From NCBI GenBank assembly GCA_035995165.1, contig DASYKU010000093.1:1-64000 (forward strand): DNA of 64,000 bases, written 5' to 3'. Source of the stretch: Mycobacteriales bacterium (GTDB lineage Bacteria > Actinomycetota > Actinomycetes > Mycobacteriales > CADCTP01). Below the pieces are notes generated by a model that made no database searches, was not told the DNA's origin, and worked only from the letters and a program-made list of their open reading frames with translations. Below are positions 1-8,543 of the stretch, piece by piece. Position 1 is the stretch's first letter. Each line of letters begins with the position of its first letter. The translations under genes were made by a program, and so were the position numbers.

Positions 1-1884
1 CTGCTTGCGCCAGTGGCTCATCCCCGGCCCGTCGGTGCGGCGCAACGCCCCGCGGGACAGGAAGTACGACGCCTCCTGAGCGTCCACTTCGGACGAGACG
101 AGCCCCTCCGCGGCGGCGCGGCCGACCGCGCCGGGGAGGTCGGGGGTGTCGAAGAAGCCGTACCGGACGGTGAGGTGCACGATCCCGTCGTCGGTGTAGC
201 CGAGGTCGTCGACGGTGAGCATCTCGTCCGGCTCGACATGCGGGACGCCCTCGGGGCGGGCCGAGACGATCAGCACGTGCCGGTGCAGCACGTGGTTGTG
301 CTCGACGTTCGCGCGCAGCGCCAGCGGGGTCGTCTGCTTGTTCGGGTGCGGGAAGACGCCGGTTCCGACGACCCGGGTGATCTTGTGCTTGCGGACCTTG
401 TCGATGAAGTCCGGCAGCTCACCCTCGGCCGCGGTCCGGTTCCGTACGGTGATCTCGCGGCCCTTGCGCCAGGTCGTCATGATCAGGAAGACGCCGGACG
501 CGATGAGCAGCGGCAGCCAGCCGCCGGACAGCACCTTGGTCAGGTTGGCGCCGAAGAACGCCAGCTCCGTGCCGCCGAACGCGACCGCCGCCAGCACCAG
601 CTGCCAGGTCGCCCAGTGCCACCGCCGCCGGGCCACCACCAGCAGCAGCACGGTGTCGACCAGCAGCGCCCCGGTGACCGCGATCCCGTACGCGGTGGCC
701 AGCCGTTCCGAGGTCCGGAACGCGACGATCAGCACGAGCACGCCGGCGAACAGGGACCAGTTGACCGCGGGCAGGTAGACCTGACCGGCCTCGTGCTCGG
801 AGGTCTGCCGGATCCGCAGCGGCGGCAGCAGCCCGAGCTGGACCGCCTGCCGGGACACCGAGAACGCGCCCGAGATCACCGCCTGCGACGCGATCACGGT
901 CGCCACCGTGGCCAGCACGACCATCGGGATCCGGGCCCAGCCCGGCAGCAGCAGGAAGAACGGCGAGGAGATCCCGGCCGGGTCGCGCAGGATCAGCGCA
1001 CCCTGGCCGAGGTAGTTCAGCGTGAGCGCCGGGAAGACGACGAAGAACCAGGCCCGGCGGATCGGCGGCCGGCCGAAGTGGCCCATGTCCGCGTACAGCG
1101 CCTCGGCGCCGGTGATGCAGAGGACGACCGCGCCGAGCGAGACGAACGCGATGAACGGGTGCTCGCCCAGGAACGCCAGCGCGTACGTGGGGGACAGCCC
1201 GCGCAGGATCCCCGGGTGCAGCACGGCCTCGCGCAGCCCGGCCACGCCGATGACCAGGAACCAGAGCGCCATCACCGGTCCGAACAACGCGCCGATCCGG
1301 CTGGTGCCGAACCGCTGCGAGACGAACAGCAGGGCCAGGATCGTCACCGCGATCGGGACGACCAGGTGGGCCAGGCTCGGCGCGGCCACCTTCAGCCCCT
1401 CGACCGCGGACAGCACCGAGATCGCCGGGGTGATCACCGAGTCGCCGTAGAACAGCGAGGCGCCGACGATCGCGAGCAGGATCACCCGTCTCGTCACCGG
1501 CGAGCGCGGCCCGGCCATCCGGCGGACCAGCGCGGCCAGGGCCAGGACGCCGCCCTCACCGTGGTTGTCCGCCCGCATCACGATCGTCACGTACTTGATC
1601 GAGACGATCAGGGTGACCGACCAGAAAACCAGCGAGATCACCCCGTACACGTCGGTGGGGGTGGCCTGGACCTTGTTGTGGTCGAGGGAGAAGACGGTCT
1701 GCAGCGAGTAGAGCGGGCTGGTGCCGATGTCGCCGAACACGACGCCGAGCGCGGCCAGCATGAGCCCGATCGCGCCGGTCTGGGCCTTGGAGCGGCCGGT
1801 CCCGGCCGCGGGCTCCGGCCGCGGCTCCGGCTCCTGGGCATCCGGCATGGGCTCCGGGAGCGGCGAGGTCACGGCGTCGGGCAC
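1..1884 (-). CDS. kup: Kup potassium uptake transporter (3' end outside window)
   Basis: Low-affinity K+/H+ symporter of the KUP/HAK/KT family in the cytoplasmic membrane. About 628 codons are visible and the frame runs off the left edge with no stop. The N-terminus has a short Pro/Glu-rich cytosolic stretch, then the hallmark first membrane segment GVVFGDIGTSPLYSL, followed by about a dozen hydrophobic segments (for example GDSVITPAISVLSAVEGL and a YADMGHFG loop) and a soluble C-terminal domain. I chose GTG at 1884 because AGGGGA lies about 13 nt upstream; ATG at 1848, twelve codons in, is the alternative. Family length is roughly 630-660 residues, so little is missing. No neighbour explains its regulation. 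Confidence 0.93.
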   Translation of the reverse strand, partial: MPDAVTSPLPEPMPDAQEPEPRPEPAAGTGRSKAQTGAIGLMLAALGVVFGDIGTSPLYSLQTVFSLDHNKVQATPTDVYGVISLVFWSVTLIVSIKYVTIVMRADNHGEGGVLALAALVRRMAGPRSPVTRRVILLAIVGASLFYGDSVITPAISVLSAVEGLKVAAPSLAHLVVPIAVTILALLFVSQRFGTSRIGALFGPVMALWFLVIGVAGLREAVLHPGILRGLSPTYALAFLGEHPFIAFVSLGAVVLCITGAEALYADMGHFGRPPIRRAWFFVVFPALTLNYLGQGALILRDPAGISSPFFLLLPGWARIPMVVLATVATVIASQAVISGAFSVSRQAVQLGLLPPLRIRQTSEHEAGQVYLPAVNWSLFAGVLVLIVAFRTSERLATAYGIAVTGALLVDTVLLLVVARRRWHWATWQLVLAAVAFGGTELAFFGANLTKVLSGGWLPLLIASGVFLIMTTWRKGREITVRNRTAAEGELPDFIDKVRKHKITRVVGTGVFPHPNKQTTPLALRANVEHNHVLHRHVLIVSARPEGVPHVEPDEMLTVDDLGYTDDGIVHLTVRYGFFDTPDLPGAVGRAAAEGLVSSEVDAQEASYFLSRGALRRTDGPGMSHWRKQ

Positions 1885-2052
1885 ACAGCAGATGATTCCC
1901 CTGGCGACGCACCTCGACACGACCGGGTGCGCGATCGCCGGGCGAGCCGGACCCGGTTCCGCCCGCGGTCGGGTATCTCGACCCGCACCGGGAGCCGGCG
2001 GACCAGCTCTGGCGGCGCCAGGGCTGCGACCGGGCGGGAGATCACCGAGGGG

Positions 2053-2460
2053 TCAGCCGCCCCGCAGGGCAGTGAGGACCGCGGCCTCGGCGCGGAGGCG
2101 GTCGGCGGCCGGGCCCGGGCCGTACTGGTCGGCCGCCTCGAGCCGCTCGGCGATCTCGGCCCGGACGATGGCGTCCTGTTCGGCCTCGGTCAGGGAGCGA
2201 CGCTGCACCTCGGCGGCGCCGACCCCGACCGCACTGCCCGCGAAGTGCTCGTCCCCGGCCGGCACCAGCCCGGCCGGCCCGGGGCCGCCCGGACCTTCGG
2301 CCGGCCCGGGGCCGCCCGGCCCGCCGGGACCTTCGGCCGGCGGCACCGCGCCCGCGTTGTCGAGCGCGGCCAGCGCCGACCGCAGCGCCGCCGTCGCGAC
2401 CCTGTCCCGCGCCCGCATGGAGTCGCGGAGCGCCGTCCGGAGGCGGTCGGACAGACTCAC
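2053..2460 (-). CDS. GatB/YqeY domain protein with Gly/Pro-rich insert
   Basis: 135-residue protein resembling the YqeY/GatB C-terminal helical domain, found alone in many bacteria and related to the tRNA-binding tail of the Asp/Glu-tRNA amidotransferase. The N-terminal helix SLSDRLRTALRDSMRARD and the C-terminal helices are recognisable. About residues 40-62 are low complexity (repeated AEGPGGPGP), produced by an internal DNA tandem repeat near 2270-2345. The GTG start overlaps the stop of the MarR gene (GTGA), so the two are probably co-transcribed. Function of the stand-alone domain is not settled; the insert and short length make the family call moderately firm. Confidence 0.75.
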   Translation of the reverse strand: MSLSDRLRTALRDSMRARDRVATAALRSALAALDNAGAVPPAEGPGGPGGPGPAEGPGGPGPAGLVPAGDEHFAGSAVGVGAAEVQRRSLTEAEQDAIVRAEIAERLEAADQYGPGPAADRLRAEAAVLTALRGG

Positions 2461-2909
2461 GTCAGCCGGACCTGACCGAGCAGCCCGAGCAGCCGGGTCA
2501 GCTCGGTGATGTCGCCGGGCTCCCACTCGTCCAGCGCGGTCCGCCACCGCTCCATCCGCACCGCCTTGAGCGCCTCCATCCGTTCCCGCGCCGGCTCGGT
2601 CAGCCGTACGGTCACGGCCCGGGCGTCGTCCGGGTCCGGCACCCGTTCCAGCAGCCCGAGCCGGGCGGCGGAGTCGATCTGCCGGCTGACCGTGGACCGG
2701 TCCAGGTGCAGCGCGGCGGCGAGCTCGGACGGCCGCATGTCGCCGCGCCAGCCGATCATCGACACCAGCGGGTACGCCGTGGTGTCCAGCCGCGGGTCCA
2801 GCGCCTGCGCGCCGGCCTTCGCGGTCGCCCGGGCCCACGACCAGGTGTCGGAGATCGCCGCCTCGAGGGCGGCCATCTGGTCGGCATCCTGCGAACGGGA
2901 ATGTTGCAT
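2457..2909 (-). CDS. MarR-family transcriptional regulator
   Basis: 150-residue winged-helix regulator. The recognition region SELAAALHLDRSTVSRQID (about 66-84) and the wing LERVPDPDDARAVTVRLTE (about 92-110) are typical of MarR/SlyA proteins, which act as dimers and usually repress an adjacent efflux or catabolic gene in response to small ligands. It is divergent from the MFS exporter at 2963, with 53 bp between start codons. A short inverted repeat GTTG-N7-CAAC at 2903-2917 overlaps its own ATG and could be the operator. It overlaps the YqeY-like gene by 4 nt. Confidence 0.9.
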   Translation of the reverse strand: MQHSRSQDADQMAALEAAISDTWSWARATAKAGAQALDPRLDTTAYPLVSMIGWRGDMRPSELAAALHLDRSTVSRQIDSAARLGLLERVPDPDDARAVTVRLTEPARERMEALKAVRMERWRTALDEWEPGDITELTRLLGLLGQVRLT

Positions 2910-2917
2910 GTCTCAAC
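2903..2917. promoter_or_regulatory. Possible MarR operator
   Basis: GTTG-N7-CAAC inverted repeat spanning the start codon of the MarR gene, in the 53-bp gap to the divergent exporter. The arms are only 4 bp, so this is a weak candidate; the position is the main argument. Confidence 0.3.
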
Positions 2918-2962
2918 TACCTTGTTCTTGGCGTCGCGTTGCCACGATCGAGGGGTTCCACC

Positions 2963-4543
2963 ATGTCCAGCACGACCCAGCCCGCACCGCCGGCCGTCGC
3001 CGCACCGGCGATGAGCCACCGGGAGATCCTGGAGGCGCTGTCGGGCCTGCTGCTCGGCATGTTCGTCACCATTCTGGCCAGCACGGTGGTGTCCAACGCG
3101 CTGCCCCGCATCATCTCCGATCTGCATGCCGGCGAGTCCGCCTATACCTGGGTGGTCACCGCGACCTTGCTCGCACTGACCGTGACCACCCCGATCTGGG
3201 GCAAGCTCGCCGACCTGACCAGCAAGAAGATGCTCATCCAGATCGCGCTGACGATCTTCGTGCTGGGCTCGGCGCTGGCCGGACTGTCGCAGAACGCCGG
3301 CATGCTGATCACGTTCCGGGTCGTGCAGGGCGTCGGCGCCGGCGGCCTGACCGCGCTGGTGCAGGTGATCCTGGCCGCGATGATCTCGCCCCGCGAGCGC
3401 GGCCGGTACATGGGCTACCTCGGTGCGGTGTTCGCCGTCGGCACGGTGCTCGGGCCGCTGGTCGGCGGCGTGATCGTGGACACCAGCTGGCTCGGCTGGC
3501 GCTGGTGCTTCTACGTCGGCATCCCGTTCGCGGCCGTCGCGCTGGTGCTGCTGCAGCGCACGCTGCACCTGCCGGTGGTCAAGCGGCAGGTCACGATCGA
3601 CTACCTGGGCGCGACGCTGGTCGCCGCCGCGGTCTCGCTGCTGCTGATCTGGGTCTCGCTGGCCGGCCACCAGTTCGGCTGGAACTCGCTCGCGTCGTAC
3701 GTGATGGTGCCGGGTGCGATCCTGCTCGGCCTGCTGTTCCTGGTCGTCGAGCAGCGCGCGGCCGAGCCGATCATCCCGCTGCGGCTGTTCCGGGACCGGA
3801 CCGTCACGCTGTCCACGGTCGCCAGCCTCTTCGTCGGCATCGGCCTGTTCGGCGGCACCGTGTTCCTCGCGCAGTACTTCCAGATCAGCCGCGGTCACAG
3901 CCCGACGGCGTCCGGCCTGATGAGCCTGCCGCTGGTGCTCGGCCTGCTCGGCGCCTCGACGATCGTCGGCCAGCTGATCAGCCGGTCCGGGGTCTGGAAG
4001 CGCTACCTGGTCACCGGCGGCGTGCTGATCTCGGTGGGCTTCGGGCTGATGGGCTCGATGCGTACGGACACGCCGTACTGGCTGCTCGCGTTCTACATGC
4101 TCCTGCTCGGCTCCGGCCTCGGCATGATGATGCAGAACCTGGTCCTGGCGACCCAGAACGTCGTCGCCACCCGCGACCTCGGCGCGGCCAGCTCGACCGT
4201 CGCGTTCTTCCGCAGCCTCGGCGGCGCGGTCGGCGTCTCCGCGCTCGGCGCGCTGCTCGCCCACCGGGTCGCGTCGTACACGGCCGACGGGCTGGCCGCG
4301 GTCGGCGTGGTGCCGGCCGGCGGCGGCGCGGGCGCGGAGCTGCCCAACCCGGCGACATTGCCGGAGCCGGTCCGGCAGGTCGTGCAGGACGCGTTCGGGC
4401 ACGGCATCGGCGACGTGTTCCTGTTCGCCACGCCGTTCGCGGTCCTGGCCTTCGTCGCGGTGCTGTTCGTCAAGGAGACCGTGCTGCAGACGAAGTCCGC
4501 GATCGAGCGGGACGCGGAGACGGCCGTACCGACGACGGTCTGA
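2963..4543 (+). CDS. MFS drug exporter, DHA2 (14-TMS) type
   Basis: 526-residue proton-driven efflux pump of the EmrB/QacA class. About 14 hydrophobic segments are visible, with the MFS signature loop GKLADLTSKKMLI between segments 2 and 3 and the antiporter motif region AVGTVLGPLVGGVI in segment 5. ATG at 2963 follows GAGGGG at a 7-nt spacing; an in-frame TTG at 2939 is less likely. Divergent from a MarR regulator that probably controls it. The substrate cannot be read from sequence; multidrug or antibiotic export is the family norm. The 3' end is convergent with a weakly supported small gene. Confidence 0.92.
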   Translation: MSSTTQPAPPAVAAPAMSHREILEALSGLLLGMFVTILASTVVSNALPRIISDLHAGESAYTWVVTATLLALTVTTPIWGKLADLTSKKMLIQIALTIFVLGSALAGLSQNAGMLITFRVVQGVGAGGLTALVQVILAAMISPRERGRYMGYLGAVFAVGTVLGPLVGGVIVDTSWLGWRWCFYVGIPFAAVALVLLQRTLHLPVVKRQVTIDYLGATLVAAAVSLLLIWVSLAGHQFGWNSLASYVMVPGAILLGLLFLVVEQRAAEPIIPLRLFRDRTVTLSTVASLFVGIGLFGGTVFLAQYFQISRGHSPTASGLMSLPLVLGLLGASTIVGQLISRSGVWKRYLVTGGVLISVGFGLMGSMRTDTPYWLLAFYMLLLGSGLGMMMQNLVLATQNVVATRDLGAASSTVAFFRSLGGAVGVSALGALLAHRVASYTADGLAAVGVVPAGGGAGAELPNPATLPEPVRQVVQDAFGHGIGDVFLFATPFAVLAFVAVLFVKETVLQTKSAIERDAETAVPTTV

Positions 4544-4790
4544 GCGCTCGGCCGGCGACGACGGGCACCGTGAGCGAGTCGGTCACCGACCGCTTGTGGT
4601 AGCCCGCGTCGCCGGCGTCGCGCACCAGCAGGCTGTCGTCGAACGTCAGCCGGTTCGCGTAGACGCCGGCCTTGACCAGGCCCTGCTCGGTCAGCGGCTG
4701 CGTCCCGGCCAGGTACGACCACCGGCTCACCAGCGCGGAGCTGAAGCCGTCCACCGGGACGACCGTGTCGTACGGGTAGCCGGCGCTCAT
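4470..4790 (-). CDS. Unrecognised small protein, possibly a gene fragment
   Basis: 106-codon frame starting at ATG 4790 behind a good ribosome site (GAGG, 6 nt away). The first 83 residues read like a real protein, with a stretch GVYANRLTFDDSLLVRDAGD and normal amino-acid mix. The last 25 are Arg/Ser/Pro-rich and lie antisense to the end of the MFS gene, as expected if the original 3' end was lost. I do not recognise the family. It could be a real short gene convergent with the exporter, or a truncated remnant. Confidence 0.38.
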   Translation of the reverse strand: MSAGYPYDTVVPVDGFSSALVSRWSYLAGTQPLTEQGLVKAGVYANRLTFDDSLLVRDAGDAGYHKRSVTDSLTVPVVAGRALRPSSVRPSPRPARSRTSSAARSP

Positions 4791-4864
4791 CACGTACCTC
4801 GCCGGGCGACCGCGTGACGCCGGTCTCCCTCCCGGTTCTCGCCGCGGGCACATAGCGTGGGGTG

Positions 4865-5668
4865 GTGACCACCGTTACCCAGACGCCGACCCGGGACCAG
4901 CTCCGTGCCCACCTCGTCAGCTCCCGCATCGCCGGTGACGTGGCCACGACGCGCCAGAACAACCTGGAGAACTTCGGCAAGATGAGCCGGCGCGACCCGC
5001 TCTACCTGTTCGGGCTGCTCCCGACCGGGCGCTGGTCGTACGAGGACGTGCTGGCGTTGATGGCATCGCGCTGCGGGGTCGTCGCGGACCCGGAGCACGT
5101 TCACGGGCAGGACACCATCGACCCGGACCGTACGGTCGAGCGGCTGGACGCGATGGCCGACCGGCTGCGGCTGGCGGCCGAACGGCAGGAGCGGGTGATC
5201 GTCGCGACCGGCCACCCGGTCGGGCTGCGGCCGACGCACACCGCGGTCGCGCACGGGCTGGCCGCGGCCGGCTGCACGCTGCTGACCCCGGCCGGCGGCT
5301 GGCGGCACCCGGACGTGGCCGAGCTCGGCGACCACTCCGGCACGCTGGACTGGGTCGACTCGGTCGGGGTGTTGCGCTCGCCGTGGGGCAACCTCAAGCA
5401 CACCCACTCGCCGCTGCTCATGCAGGCGGCGCTGGACACGCTGGAGACGCCGCCGGACCTGGTGGTGGCCGACCACGGGTGGGCCGGGGCGGCCGGGCAG
5501 GCCGGCATCGACACCGTCGGGTACGCGGACTGCAACGACCCGGCGCTGTTCGTCGGCGAGGCCGAGGGAAAGGTCCTCTCCTGCGTGCCGCTGGACGACA
5601 ACGTGGACCCGCGCCTCTACCTGCCGCTCACCGCCTACCTCCTGGACCGGGCCGGCCTGTCGGCGTGA
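4865..5668 (+). CDS. Actinobacterial 'phosphatase' family protein
   Basis: 267-residue soluble protein matching, from memory, a conserved actinobacterial family annotated as phosphatase. Conserved-looking segments are VATGHPVGLRPTHTAVAHGL (about 115-134), a central LTPAGGWRHPDVAELGDHSG, and an acidic VVADHGWAGAAGQAGIDT region. Two GTG codons are adjacent (4862 and 4865). I prefer 4865 because TAGCGT at 4853-4858 would then sit 6 nt upstream, the leaderless spacing seen repeatedly in this window. The substrate is unknown. The 3' end carries an imperfect duplication that includes the stop codon. Confidence 0.7.
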   Translation: MTTVTQTPTRDQLRAHLVSSRIAGDVATTRQNNLENFGKMSRRDPLYLFGLLPTGRWSYEDVLALMASRCGVVADPEHVHGQDTIDPDRTVERLDAMADRLRLAAERQERVIVATGHPVGLRPTHTAVAHGLAAAGCTLLTPAGGWRHPDVAELGDHSGTLDWVDSVGVLRSPWGNLKHTHSPLLMQAALDTLETPPDLVVADHGWAGAAGQAGIDTVGYADCNDPALFVGEAEGKVLSCVPLDDNVDPRLYLPLTAYLLDRAGLSA

Positions 5669-5724
5669 GCGCCAGACCCGCCGGCCCGGCCGGCGGCTTG
5701 AGCCGCCACGCCCGCCGGGCCGGG
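5661..5724. repeat. Imperfect tandem repeat spanning a stop codon
   Basis: Two imperfect copies of a unit of about 30 bp, at 5661-5690 and 5694-5724, separated by 3 bp. The first contains the TGA of the phosphatase-family gene; the second has TTGAGC at the same place. The unit is itself GC-palindromic, so it may also serve as a terminator between this gene and the convergent LLM oxidoreductase gene. Confidence 0.55.
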
Positions 5725-5731
5725 ATCGCCA

Positions 5732-6646
5732 CTACCTGAGCTTCTCGATCACGGCCGCGGCGGCCTCGGGATCATCGAGCATGATGCTGGTGATGCCGAA
5801 CCGCTCCCGCAGCTCCCGGCACTTCTCGGCCAGCCCGTCGACCGAGCCGATGAACACGTGCGGCGACTCCAGGAGCTCCTCGACGGTCAGCCCGAGCCGC
5901 TGAGCCCGCTCCGCGCCCGCGGATCGCGCGTCGTTGGTCACCACCACCGGCCCGCCGGACGGGTACGCGTTGAACTCCAGCGCGTCGAACCGGTCGCCCG
6001 CCGCCTCCCGGACCCAGCCGATCTTCTCCTCGGTCGCGGCCGCGGTCATGCTGCGCGGGTCACCCGGCCGCGGCGCCAGCCCGATGATGTCGGCCTCCCG
6101 CGCGGCCAGGGTGAGCGACCGGCGACCGCCGCCGCCGAGGAACAGCGGCGGGTGCGGACGCTGCACCGGCTTGGGGTACCCGTCGTGGCCGGTGATCCGG
6201 AAATGCTCGCCGGCCAGTGTGAACGGGCCGTCGGCGAAGCAGCCCTTGAGCACCGCGACGGCCTCGGTGAGCCGCTGCACGCGGGTCGGCAGCCGGTCGT
6301 ACGGGATGCCGACCGCGTCGTACTCGGGCTCGTTCCAGCCGGCGCCCATGCCGATCTCCAGCCGGCCGCCGGACAGGACGTCCAGGCTGGCCAGCTCCTG
6401 CGCGAGCACGGCCGGGTGGCGCAGGTCGACGTTGAGCACGAACGTGCCGACCCGGATCCGCTCGGTGGCCGCGGCCACGGTGGCGAGCACGGGCAGCGGC
6501 GCGTACTGCTCCAGGAGGTGGTCGGAACGGATCAGTACGTCGATGCCGATCTCCTCGGCCCGCCGCGCCTCCGCGACGAGCGCGCGGGCGTCGGGCAGGC
6601 CGTCACCGATCGGGGCCAGGAAGCGGAAAGGGCGCATCCTGAGCAC
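5732..6646 (-). CDS. LLM-class F420-dependent oxidoreductase
   Basis: 304-residue luciferase-like monooxygenase-fold protein. The (beta/alpha)8 pattern is clear: FRFLAPIGDGLPDA at the N-terminus, IRVGTFVLNVDLRHPAVLA, then the family hallmark GRLEIGMGAGWNEPEY and LFLGGGGRRSLTLAA. This subgroup in actinomycetes usually uses reduced coenzyme F420 rather than FMN; that is inferred from family, not shown. GTG at 6646 begins 1 nt after the methyltransferase stop (ATG at 6637 is the alternative), so translation is probably coupled and the gene is third in a minus-strand operon. Substrate unknown. Confidence 0.88.
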   Translation of the reverse strand: MLRMRPFRFLAPIGDGLPDARALVAEARRAEEIGIDVLIRSDHLLEQYAPLPVLATVAAATERIRVGTFVLNVDLRHPAVLAQELASLDVLSGGRLEIGMGAGWNEPEYDAVGIPYDRLPTRVQRLTEAVAVLKGCFADGPFTLAGEHFRITGHDGYPKPVQRPHPPLFLGGGGRRSLTLAAREADIIGLAPRPGDPRSMTAAATEEKIGWVREAAGDRFDALEFNAYPSGGPVVVTNDARSAGAERAQRLGLTVEELLESPHVFIGSVDGLAEKCRELRERFGITSIMLDDPEAAAAVIEKLR

Positions 6647-6647
6647 G

Positions 6648-7403
6648 CTAGACGGCCAGCGCGTGCAGCAGGGTGGGGTGCAGGTGGCCGCCGGCGATCA
6701 GCCGGCCGATGCGGGCGGACTGTTCCTCGGCGGTGACCCAGCGCGGGTCGTCGCCGTGCTGCCGGTTCAGGACGTCCTCGACCTGGTCGGCGTGCGCCCG
6801 CCAGGACACCGGCGCGTCCCGCAGCGGCGCCGCCGGGACCGTCTGCAGGACGTGGAAGCGGGCCTCCTTCAGCAGCCTGCGCAGCTCGTCCTGGGTGGAG
6901 AAGTCGTTGCCCTCGGGCAGCGGCGGCGGCAGCGGGCCGGCGGCGAGGAAGGCGAGCAGGCCGAGCCGGCCGCCGTCGCCGAGCACCCGGCGTACCTCGG
7001 CCAGCAGGGCGGCCTTGTCCCCGGCGGTGTCCAGCACGCCGAGCGACCAGGCCGCGTCGAAGCTGCCGTCGGCGAACGGCAGCGCCTGCCCTTCCGCCGC
7101 GACCGCGGGCAGCCCGAACAGGCGGTGGCTGGCGCGGACGGCGCCGCGCATCGGCTCGGCGCAGACCGGCCGGACGCCGAAGTGCGCGGCCAGCCAGGCG
7201 GCCGGGCCGCCGACCCCGGAGCCGGCGTCCAGCATCCGGCGGGCGAGCGGGACCTCCAGCGCCTCGGCCAGCCAGGCCAGGCTGGCCGGGCTGCCGGAGC
7301 CGCGGCAGGCGGCGGCGATCGCGTACGCCGGCCCGAGCTCCTCGACGGCCTGCTCGGTCCAGGTCGCGACGAGGTCGAACTCGTCCTCCAGCTGCTCGCT
7401 CAC
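6648..7403 (-). CDS. Class I SAM-dependent methyltransferase
   Basis: 251-residue Rossmann-fold methyltransferase. Motif I MLDAGSGVGGPAAWLA (about 57-72) binds SAM, motif II is around VRPVCAEPM, and the post-motif region ALPFADGSFDAAWSLGVLD is typical of the UbiE/COQ5-like group. GTG start follows AAGGAG at a 5-nt spacing. It lies between a MetF-like reductase gene and an LLM oxidoreductase gene in the same direction, so it may act with them on a methyl- or folate-linked substrate, but no substrate can be assigned. Confidence 0.88.
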   Translation of the reverse strand: MSEQLEDEFDLVATWTEQAVEELGPAYAIAAACRGSGSPASLAWLAEALEVPLARRMLDAGSGVGGPAAWLAAHFGVRPVCAEPMRGAVRASHRLFGLPAVAAEGQALPFADGSFDAAWSLGVLDTAGDKAALLAEVRRVLGDGGRLGLLAFLAAGPLPPPLPEGNDFSTQDELRRLLKEARFHVLQTVPAAPLRDAPVSWRAHADQVEDVLNRQHGDDPRWVTAEEQSARIGRLIAGGHLHPTLLHALAV

Positions 7404-7512
7404 GGTGTCTCCTTACAGGACCGGCGTCGATCCGTCCCGGCCGCCCACGCGGTCGACCGGCCGTCGGGGTCGGCCTCCGGCCCCGGCCGGTGCCGGCCCG
7501 GCCTGGCGGCGC

Positions 7513-8490
7513 TCATCGGACGGCCGCCCGGACACAGGCGGCGACCGTGGCCTTGACCTCGGCCGCGGCCTCCTCGCCGGCGCCGGACGCCAGTCCGGAC
7601 AGGTTCACGCCCTCGACCCCGGGGATCGCCAGCAGGGCCGCGGCCTCCGCCACCGCGGCCTCGATCCCGGCCGCGCGCGGGTCCGGCGCCGCCAGCACCG
7701 CCGCGATCGCGGCCGGGTCCATCGCCAGCCCGGGGAAGCGCTCCAGCACCCGCGCGGACCGCTCGTCGGTGTAGACGGCGACCCCGGCCACGAACGGCAG
7801 CCGCGCCCCGGCCGCCCGGGCCGCCGCGACGAACTCGGCCGCCCGGGCCGGCGTCCGGACGTGGTTGAGCACGCACATCCCGGCCCCGGCCCGTTCCTTC
7901 TGCGCCACCCGGCCCGGCCGGAGGCCGGTCGGCGGCGCGTCCGGCGCCTCCGGCACCGCGACCGGCAACCCGGTCGCCGCGGCCAGCGCCGCCAGCCGGG
8001 TCCCGTCCAGGTCGAACACCTGCGTCACATCGGGCCGTACGCCCTGGCCGCGGGCATCGCCGGTCACGCAGAGCACGCCCTGCACGCCGAGCGCCCGCAG
8101 CCCGACCAGCTCCTGCTCCAGCACGATCCGGTTGCGGTCCCGGCAGGTGAGCGTCGTCCAGGGCCGGCCGCCGGCGGCGAGCACCTCGGTCGCGAACAGC
8201 GTCGGCGGCAGGTCCGGCCGGTTGTGGTGCTCGCCGACCAGCAGCCCGTCCGAGACCGGCGCCAGGATCTCGACCACCCGCCGGACCGAGCCCGGGTCGT
8301 ACGGGCGGACGGTCAGGTCGGTGAGCACCAGCGGCACCTCGACCGGGACCGGCGGGACCGGCTCGTCCGGCCAGCGCACCGGCGGCCGGGTCGCGAACGG
8401 GCAGGGCCGGTCCCCGACCTCGCAGCCGAGGTCGGCCCGGACCCCGCCGCAGGGGCCGTGCACCATCCGCTTCGGACAGCCGTTGTCCAC
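7513..8490 (-). CDS. MetF-like methylenetetrahydrofolate reductase with N-terminal Cys module
   Basis: 325-residue protein. The first 35 residues hold a Cys cluster (CPKRMVHGPCGG, then GCEVG and PCPF) like the MTHFR C-terminal/MetV-type zinc or Fe-S module, here placed at the N-terminus. The rest reads as a TIM barrel of the MTHFR family: LVGEHHNRPD, TLTCRDRNRI, GVLCVTGDARGQG, GAGMCVLNHV and FVAGVAVYT. Expected role is reduction of methylene-THF to methyl-THF in one-carbon metabolism. It is shorter than MetF plus full MetV. GTG follows GGGAGG. First gene of a probable three-gene minus-strand operon, though 109 bp separate it from the methyltransferase. Confidence 0.8.
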   Translation of the reverse strand: MDNGCPKRMVHGPCGGVRADLGCEVGDRPCPFATRPPVRWPDEPVPPVPVEVPLVLTDLTVRPYDPGSVRRVVEILAPVSDGLLVGEHHNRPDLPPTLFATEVLAAGGRPWTTLTCRDRNRIVLEQELVGLRALGVQGVLCVTGDARGQGVRPDVTQVFDLDGTRLAALAAATGLPVAVPEAPDAPPTGLRPGRVAQKERAGAGMCVLNHVRTPARAAEFVAAARAAGARLPFVAGVAVYTDERSARVLERFPGLAMDPAAIAAVLAAPDPRAAGIEAAVAEAAALLAIPGVEGVNLSGLASGAGEEAAAEVKATVAACVRAAVR

Positions 8491-8543
8491 GGCCTCCCGT
8501 TACCCACCCGGAACGGTCGTACCCCACCGCTAGGTTCGTGGGC

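Noticed and set aside
13-2475. 820-codon plus-strand frame over kup and YqeY
   Set aside because: Arg/Gln/Asp-rich shadow of kup; no domain features.
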